Positions 57,061 to 64,000 of a DNA stretch of 64,000 nt are shown here, piece after piece (position 1 is the first letter of the stretch; every line of letters begins with the position of its first letter). The translations under genes were made by a program, and so were the position numbers. The stretch spans positions 2,125,001 to 2,189,000 of the forward strand of contig JADLSH010000282.1 of assembly GCA_016169945.1 (NCBI GenBank), read 5' to 3'. Origin of the DNA: Trachythela sp. YZ-2020. Lineage: Eukaryota; Cnidaria; Anthozoa; Malacalcyonacea; Clavulariidae. The notes beneath the pieces were generated by a model that was not told the DNA's origin, ran no database searches, and saw only the letters and a list, made by a program, of their open reading frames with translations.

Positions 57061-58119
57061 TATACGTTTGTTGAATAGTTCCCGAATTCGGTCATACTGA
57101 CTTTCCGTTCAGATTTTCTACCCTTTTCCTTTGGTCGCCATGGCTTGCATGTTACAAATTTAGGCCAAAAGTATTCATTTTGTATGAGTGAAAAGGCAGT
57201 AGAGGGAATGTTGACTTTGGCGGAAATAGTCCCTTTGCGTCTACTTTGGAAAATGCAGATTCTTGTAGGGGTGATGTTTCGTTCTTTTAAGTAAGCTTGA
57301 ATTTGGTTCTCTTTTACGTTTTCAGCAATTCCGGTTAAAAACAATTGCTTTGTTTTGTTCCGTTTTCGTTCAACTCCAATGAACCCATCATCAAGACAGC
57401 TCACTGGTATTCTGTTGCTGATCCCGTTTGGTATCTTCGGGTTTCTTGATTAATTGAGACTTCTCGCAGGTAGTGACCGGGGCCGGAGGAGATGCCGCCA
57501 CTTCCGCGTAGGTTGTTCGTTGAGGATATTGTGCCGTGTCTTGTACTCGCTGAGTATTTTCATTATCCAAGAGGCTTTCGTCCCATTGTTCGAGGACACT
57601 AGGATTACTAATTAGTTCTGCATTACAGTTGTGAGCCTGTTTTGCATACTCATCAATTATTGGTTTCACCAAGGTTGAACCGCTTAAATTTTTATTTCCT
57701 GCATCAATGAAATCTTGAAATTTCGACATCACAGACGAAATATGGCGAATAGAGTCGGCTAGCGACTGAATTGTTTCGCCGTTAACCAGCTGGCTGTTTT
57801 TAAGTTCCTCAATGTCATTGCAGATATCAGCCGATTTGCTTGTTTGATGGACCTCAGAATTTGACCCGTCGCCATCTTTACATATTATCTGTTTACACAA
57901 CTCTTTAATGATATCGAATGCCTTCTCCCCATCGATTAACAACACGTTTTTAGACTTTCTCCATGATATCGTTAAGTCTTCAGAGGTAAACAGCTTTTTA
58001 TCCCCTCCAGGATGCGACTAAGATCCGTCAATTTTTAGTTCGCTTACGAACTGCTTCAATGATTCAAAATCACCTGTCCAGGCGATGTTTAAATTGTCAC
58101 CCAACATTGTTGTCGCCAT
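57050..58119 (-). pseudogene. LINE H ORF1 (N-terminal domain, coiled region, RRM-like domain)
   Basis: ATG at 58119 starts MATTMLGDNLNIAWTGDFES. An in-frame TAG follows within about 35 codons (GGATCTTAG), and the same frame continues with SHPGGDKKLFTSEDLTISW. A coiled, acidic middle (ICNDIEELKNSQLVNGET) leads to AEVAASPPAP. A frameshift at about 57400 follows, and the last part (LFLTGIAENVKENQIQAYLK with KFVTCKPWRP) has the beta-alpha-beta pattern of the RRM-like domain common in LINE ORF1. RNA binding is inferred. Confidence 0.75.
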
Positions 58120-58270
58120 AAGACCTACAATACAATATCCTATGACCTACGTACAATATCTCCAATATAGCACAGAGTTGAAAAAAAATCTCGGAGCAAG
58201 AAAATACACGTCCGCTCTCACTGAGGTCAATAGTCTTCCCTCACTAGATAAGACCTCTAGTAAATTCTAG

Positions 58271-60007
58271 TGAGCTGCTCTCCTCTCTTGTAATATTCCA
58301 TAGTCTAACATTTTCAGGGTTTCTTGCAGAAGGGAGAGAAGGCCATGGGTGTGGTTGGCAAAATGTTGACATTTTCCATAAAGTATACATTACATGTATG
58401 CAAATTAAGTGTGGAAATATATCCCCTTCCCACATACATAAGAGTACCATAGACTACAACTGGTTGTCTTGTGTGTTCTGTTGGTTGTTCTCATGCATTT
58501 CCTTGTTTGTAACAAATACTGGTCATTAAATATTGGTTCTTGGCAATTTGGCTTCTTTGAGGTCATTTCAAACTACCAAGATGGTTGACATGCTACTTCA
58601 TGTTTCATAAAAAATGAGTTCTACTAATTAACCCATTAAAGGTGCATAATGCTTCCCTTGACAAGTAGAATTATCTGGTGTTAGGCAGAGTATCATAGGC
58701 GTAGGAAGCAACTTCAAGTTTGGGGGGGGGGGGGAGGGGCACTTTGTCTTAAGGGCACCTCTTCTACTAGAGAAGGGCACTTTTTCCATTGTTTTAGCTG
58801 ATGATAACCTTCATATTCCAGTTGATATGTTGATGATAACCACATATTCAAGTTGATAAAGATTATATCAGAGTGTTATACTAAAGTCCGCTTCTACCAA
58901 CTTAGGCAAACAGTCATGGAAGTGGTTTCTAAAAACAAAGTGAGAAAGAAGTTGAATAAACTTGTCTTGTTTAATCACCAGTGAATCGCAGTGAAGAAAC
59001 TATCCATTTTAATACATAGGAATGGAATGAAGTAGTGTATTTGATTGCTGTAGAAAGCTCACTGTGTCTCCTCGATGTGAAAGAAGAAAAAAAGTTTGCA
59101 AATCAAATTTTGGTTCAGCTCATACAACTTTGTCCCATGTCCTTTTTACAATTTTAGTATCATATCTCAATAAATACACTTGAAGCAGTTTATAATATGA
59201 ATGATACATGAAGAGCTTGTTTTAGAAACGAATCCATTTATATATTATTTAAATGTATTTTTTGGTCAAGAACAAAAACCAAAATTCCAATATGAGATAC
59301 AAAATGAATTAGCCAATATATAGATATAAAGCTATTGTTGCTATAAAATGTTCATATAGGCATAGCACAACATAACCCGAGAGCAACACCGATATTCTAT
59401 ACTTTTTTGCTTGATTGAGAAATACAAACGCTTATTATACATTGCCTACCTTTCGTTTAATCCATTCGACTTGAGTTTCTATCCAGCCAGAGTATTTGTT
59501 TAGCGAAAATGCCAGCATTAAAGAACACTTGGCAGAGAGTTTTGGCCGAAAATTGACTTCGCGTATGCAACTTGTCAAACGTCTTTAGCGGTGATTTTTT
59601 ACCGAAATCTACAAAGGTATCTCTCCAAAACTAAGAAAATATCCTGTTCTTTTCATTACAAGACGAACGGTTTAGTCCAGCGTTGAAAATGCCTCAAAAT
59701 TGACGAATAAAATTAAAAGAATACAAACTAATTTAAACCTGTTCTGGCTCATTTGCCATCAGAAGACTCGACGTTGAATTGCTTTGCCTTTGGGAATCTT
59801 TCGAACCAAAACACTAAATTACATAATTTACATTTAACGATATTACTATATCACTATATGTATATTAGGAAAGCTGTTAAATGAAAACTTTTCATTGAAA
59901 TAACAAGAGTATCAAAATAAATACCAGCTGAGTTTGATTATTGGCACGAAGTGGTAATGAGGGCTACAAGTTTATTAGTGCTTTTGTACTATTACGTACT
60001 ACCCTCT
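58271..60007. other. No recognisable gene; G-run MITE fragment at 58716-58790
   Basis: The stretch around 58716-58790 has a G-run and GGGCACCT/AAGGGCACTT modules like the MITE at 33474-33834. Otherwise AT-rich, without coding sequence. Confidence 0.45.
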
Positions 60008-60037
60008 CGAAATAAAGACTCTAACTAACTAACTAAA
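60008..60037 (+). mobile_element. 3' tail of an unidentified LINE or SINE
   Basis: CGAAATAAAGACTCTAACTA followed by ACTA/CTAA units, the same terminal design as LINE A and LINE E. The body could not be assigned upstream. Confidence 0.6.
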
Positions 60038-60061
60038 ATGTACTCGAGTTTATAATCTTTA

Positions 60062-60150
60062 TGAGTTCGAGTTCTAATATCGAGTTCGAGTTGAAAAATC
60101 GAGTTCGAGTTGAAATATCGAGTTCGAGTTGAAATATCGAGTTCGATCTT
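60062..60150. repeat. Tandem repeat of ~20 bp, four copies
   Basis: Unit ATCGAGTTCGAGTTGAAATA repeated with small changes. Confidence 0.85.
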
Positions 60151-60807
60151 AAAACTTTAAGTTTCATGAATATATCTTTAAAAATATTTGTAAATTGTTG
60201 ATTTGATTTGATTTTGTTGATTTTTGGTTATTTCTATGCACATGCGCCCTGTATATATACATCAAATATTGTTTGATCGACGTGCTAGTTCATCAAGAAA
60301 ATAAAGGATTTTCTTTCGAATTGTTCGATGATCATTTAGGGTGATTTCTGTGAAGTGAACAATGAAATACTTACTCTAGTCATATATGAACTGAAATTGT
60401 GATCGCAGAAACAACGCATGCATAAAATAGTAACGTAAATGCCTTGAGAAGACCAGACAAAAATATAATTACCTTCAATTGTACAAATTAAAGAACTTCA
60501 ACAAAAACAAAATTTGAACTTTTACTAACTAAAGGCAATATTCCAATAACATGCGTTTTGAGGTTTACATTGTTTATCACCATTGTAGTCACATACAAAC
60601 ATGTTATTACAATGTCTAGAAATAGCCTATATCACCCGATAAAAGTCTGATTATTATCATCTTCAATATAGAATGCCAAATAAATACATAACTGCATGCT
60701 TTTGGGCGGGTTCCTCATAAAAGCTTTAAACTACAGTGTAAGAACGTTTAGATATAGTTCAATAATTTCCTGTTAACTGTATCTTATACTTATATAAAAT
60801 TCTAAAT
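60151..60807. other. No recognisable gene
   Basis: Presumed 3' flank of the MULE-type gene; no polyadenylation signal was identified with confidence. Confidence 0.4.
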
Positions 60808-63213
60808 TTACTTAGAAAGAACAAGTAGATTTTGCATAGAGTCCAGTTCTTCCGACGTCAATTGCAAGTCGTTTGTTAGAATGATTTCTTTCGGGGGAGC
60901 AGATAAGTTTGAAGTTGATTTTGAAACACATTCCACCTTAGGGCAATAACGGAAAATAGCGTCTACTTGAAAGTGGTTGCCGTTTCTGTGTTTGTGACTT
61001 GGTGTATATTTTCCGATAACAGCAACACATAGGTCACCAGTATTAAAACCCCGCTTGCCGCAGCCTTTGCACTTCGGCTTTGGCCCTCCTTGAAGCGGCA
61101 TTCTTTCAAGTTTCCACTCGCTGCTCCTTTTTGTTGGTACTGGCGTACTAGACGACTGGCCAACTACTACGCGGGACGGCGATGTGGTAGCAAACTCACC
61201 GAGCATGGATTTCAATTCGCTGGTTGTAAAAGCGATTTGATTCAGTCTATAGTCATCCTCTTCCAGCGCAAGCTTGTTGAGCAAGATATATAATATGTGA
61301 CTACAAACCTGTGTGCCATTTTTTGTGTACTTACAAATATCACCATTCTTTAAACACACTGGTTTGTGTGCAATCGTAACAATTATTTCATCGTCATGAC
61401 ATTTGCAGACAAATCTGGAATTAACCTCTGTTCGGCAATCGACAGACGTTACACAGAGCCTATATCGTCTAGCGAGTTGCAAAGACTTGATAAACTCTCG
61501 AGAACGCCTTGTTCTTTTGTGTGCTGCACGGACTTCTTTATCTGCTCTATGGGTAGCAGATTCATCTACTAGATGTGTAACAGATCGTGAACCTTCCGCA
61601 GCTCCAGAGCAAAGTTGATCACCAAACTCTTTAGCAACGCGCTGCTGCTCATAATAATTTTTGCACATTCCCTGTTCAAAGCTAGGACTTTTACCAGGTT
61701 TTGATTCTCCTGACTGAAATGTTTGTAAGGAAACCTCGAGTCTCACCATCTCCGCGATGTCTTCTTTTGCAGCTGTAACTAGATCAAGGTTCCTAGCTCC
61801 CTGATGAGCCCAACTTGAATGTCCCACCTCCGCGTGATTCGTATTTGGAGGATTGCTGGCTGGCCGCCAAGCTCTAAATATATGGCCCCTTCTATCGTGC
61901 CACCAGTTAACCCATGACCTTAGACTAGGTCTACCAACTTCATCGATAAAACTCATAAGATCAATCAAAATTTTTTTATATCCTGAAATGGTGGTGACCA
62001 AAAGCAGTCGATCTGTCATATCTGTAAATTTATCTTGTTCTTCTTTTGTAGACAGTACTCTCCTGTGTCTGTTCCTGCAATCTTTGAAATGAAATTCACA
62101 CGATTTACATTTAGACAATGCTTCGCATCCGAATACTTCCTCGATTGCGGACCAGTTAGCTCCAGCTTCATCTATGCACCATCCTTTTTTGTCAAATTTC
62201 TAGGCAGGATTCTCAGAAAGGTCCGAAAGGGCATCATTCCACAGCTTCCAAAACAAAGAAATGCATTCTCGGTTTTCTCTTTCGCAGTCCATTGTCGCCA
62301 GTTTCACAATTTTACGCAGTAAAGGATGGTACGTCCGCAGTGTTAGTGTTTTTAAGCCATGACAACAACCATATGTGCCATCAAAATAGCAGTACTCTTC
62401 GCGCATGAAATGATCTTTAAACTGCTGCATATTCAAAGCAATATTTAAAGAAACGGTACTCGCTTTGAAAACGTATGTAGGATTAAATGGATTCATTTCC
62501 CTATTATTGAAAGAATATATGTAAAAACGGTCCTTTTCTCTGGCCTTTTCCCGTAGTTTTGTAACAGCGTCAAAACTGTGTCCATATGGATTTACTTGTT
62601 TCTTGATAGCATGTTTTAATTTTGACAACGTATCTACATCGGCAAGTTCGCGAGCTTTATTTGTAATCTCGTTCCAGTCACACTCGTCGTTTATCATCTT
62701 GGTGATGGTATGGTTTGGAACCTGGACAGGTTTCATGTGTTTGTTTTCTTTAAGAATGGAACATATATTTTCATCTTGTGAACGTTTTGGTCTCACTGCT
62801 GTGCAGGAGTGCCTTCCCTCGTGATAAACAATTACGGTAGTAGCAGAATGGCCATTCTCAAACTCCCATATTTTTCTGGCTTGACAAGGAGTCTGATCAG
62901 CAGGGTAACCACAACACGAACACACATGCCTACCACCAGATGACTCAAACTGAACTGTGTTGAAGGTCTTAAATTGTTGCATATAAGGACATTGTATATT
63001 GTTGCACAGATGTGAACCTTTGCATTGAGCTATTCTTCTAATTCCTAAGAAGCCTTTTCTACTCGATGAAATATAAGCTTGCCACGGCCGCCCATCTTTA
63101 GTGGAATGCATAAGTTTAGTTGGATTGCATGATAGAGAATACCGACAATGACGTCCATCAATATCATAGGGAAGGATTTCAACATGTTGTAAGGGTACAT
63201 CGTTCCAATGCTT
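60808..63213 (-). CDS. MULE-type transposase-like protein with SWIM zinc finger, one in-frame TAG
   Basis: A single minus-strand frame is open from about 63213 to 60808, interrupted only by TAG at 62200-62202. Before it: HWNDVPLQHVEILPYDIDG, a Cys/His region with CSCCGYPADQTPCQARK and YHEGRHSC, and FDGTYGCCHGLKTL, the first MULE aspartate. After it: WCIDEAGANWSAIEEVFG (second D), CKSCEFHFKDC (C/H motif) and TNHAEVGHSSW (glutamate). Then follow a SWIM finger (CKC...CSHILYIL) and a final CKGCGKRGFNTGDLC zinc-binding region. All DDE positions survive, so this could be a domesticated gene or a barely dead transposon. It has no internal ATG start that includes the conserved N-terminus; TAA bounds the frame at about 63214, so an upstream exon is likely. 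TIRs were not found. Confidence 0.8.
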
Positions 63214-63431
63214 TGGATGAAGATATTATTTTCTTACTTTCTTCATCTCACCAGCTTGCTGCCTAATAATTAATGATTAAAAAGTTTTGACAAAAATGTT
63301 AAATGATAACTAGTTTAGTCACCAAATGAATGTGACTGGACAACCTACACTTTTACCGGTCAATAGGGCTTACACCAAAAAAGGCTGCTTAAAATCCCCA
63401 ATAACAACAGCGCATGTTACAAGTAAATAAG

Positions 63432-63529
63432 CAACCTCGTTCCCAGGGCATTTCCCTTTTTGACATTAGGAAGGCGGGAACAACCGCCTTCCCAATGTCA
63501 AAAAGGGAAATGCCCTGGGAACGAGGTTG
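63432..63529. mobile_element. Near-perfect hairpin MITE with 9-bp target duplication
   Basis: Arms 63433-63477 and 63484-63528 pair with one mismatch and a 6-base loop. The end reads CAACCTCGTTCCCAGGG. GTAAATAAG flanks both sides (63423-63431, 63530-63538). It lies about 220 bp upstream of the MULE-type frame. The 9-bp duplication is of MULE type. Confidence 0.88.
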
Positions 63530-63822
63530 GTAAATAAGGGTACTGTATACTACGGATAGTTGTAGAAATGATCCCTTGCATTGTTTGATGTAATTAAAGT
63601 TTGCATTGATTATTTAACTCATTATTTCTGAATTTCATTGCCATTTACCATTGGAAAAGAAAGGACCAGCGTAACTAAAAGAAAAATTTCTATTCTTGTG
63701 TAATATATTGAAGGAATTATGGAAGTTTATTAAAAAGATATGAAAATAATTATTTATTTTCGTTTCAAGTCCCTACGACCAAACTGTTACTTAGTACTGT
63801 GCAAGCAAGGTCTTTATACAAA

Positions 63823-63907
63823 CTATGATGATGAAACATACTGGAAGTCAGAGTCAGAGTCAAAATCCTCATCTAGCAAATTTCTTGACACTTCTAAAGT
63901 TTCTTCC
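63823..63907 (-). CDS. Candidate terminal exon of an upstream minus-strand gene
   Basis: The acceptor TTTTTAG precedes G|GAA-GAA-ACT, and the frame reads ETLEVSRNLLDEDFDSDSDF and ends TAG at 63825-63823. The acidic end and clean acceptor suggest an exon, but it is short and the rest of the gene is outside the window. Confidence 0.35.
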
Positions 63908-64000
63908 CTAAAAATAAAATAATTTCAAAATAGCTTTAAACGATAGACCGGCTGAAAAATTGTGACGTACGTAAAAGAAAGTACATAAAGTACATGAAGG

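Larger units (their letters stand above)
54985..58270 (-). mobile_element. LINE H: CR1-like LINE with RRM-like ORF1, RT truncated
   Basis: Read leftwards: ORF1 (about 58119-57060), endonuclease (57060-56017) and RT start (55905-55015). ORF1 stops just where ORF2 opens at 57060. The RT ends at NQFGVIPGSSTDS and runs into an Asn/Ser-rich tail that is not RT, so motifs A to C are deleted. The element is related to LINE A by the basic start of ORF2. Confidence 0.88.

Noticed and set aside
1..64000. tRNA, rRNA or snRNA genes
   Set aside because: No A/B-box pairs with a cloverleaf or conserved rRNA/snRNA stretches were recognised by eye; a covariance-model search would be needed to exclude them.

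Overview
The window looks like AT-rich genomic DNA of a metazoan, most likely a cnidarian (anthozoan as a best guess, from remembered resemblance of the RT, esterase and MULE proteins; this cannot be proven here). Supporting a metazoan: a ribosomal protein gene split by GT-AG introns, several APE-type CR1/L2-like LINEs, a DIRS-like YR retrotransposon and dense palindromic MITEs. There is no bacterial-style gene packing, and most open frames belong to dead transposable elements or to tandem repeats.

Layout. 1-5.5 kb: a minus-strand LINE split by two inverted-repeat DNA elements, one with TTAA and one with TA target duplications. 6.3-6.9 kb: a 22-bp minisatellite. 8.3-22.3 kb: the main host gene, RPS10 (eS10), on the minus strand; four coding exons and a candidate 5'UTR exon are visible and the last short coding exon is not. 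Its introns hold a plus-strand YVDD reverse-transcriptase relic, a TTAA MITE, a hAT-like MITE, a MULE-like MITE (9-bp duplication) and several hairpins. 23.8-30.8 kb: no recognised gene, but arrays of short palindromes, nested hairpins, a tandem duplication of a 1-kb inverted-repeat element and another TTAA MITE. 31.2-45.2 kb: a retrotransposon pile-up with LINE fragments on both strands, a decayed DIRS-like element, and a largely complete CR1-like LINE whose ORF1 carries an SGNH esterase. 46.4-53.1 kb: a second copy of the TTAA MITE, apparently split by 5-bp and 10-bp tandem arrays, into which a rather young L2-like LINE with a CCCH zinc-finger ORF1 has landed. 53.4-54.4 kb: two exons of a small secreted cysteine-containing protein on the plus strand. 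55-58.3 kb: a minus-strand LINE with RRM-like ORF1. 60.8-63.2 kb: a minus-strand MULE-type transposase/SWIM zinc-finger protein, open across about 800 codons except for one in-frame TAG. 63.4-63.5 kb: a near-perfect hairpin MITE with a 9-bp duplication.

The only confident host gene is RPS10; the secreted-protein exons and the MULE-derived gene are the other candidates for functional genes. The remainder records successive insertions: TTAA, TA, 8-bp and 9-bp target duplications imply at least four kinds of transposase activity, and LINE 3' ends with AATAAA-like motifs followed by element-specific 4-5-bp microsatellite tails show repeated target-primed insertions.
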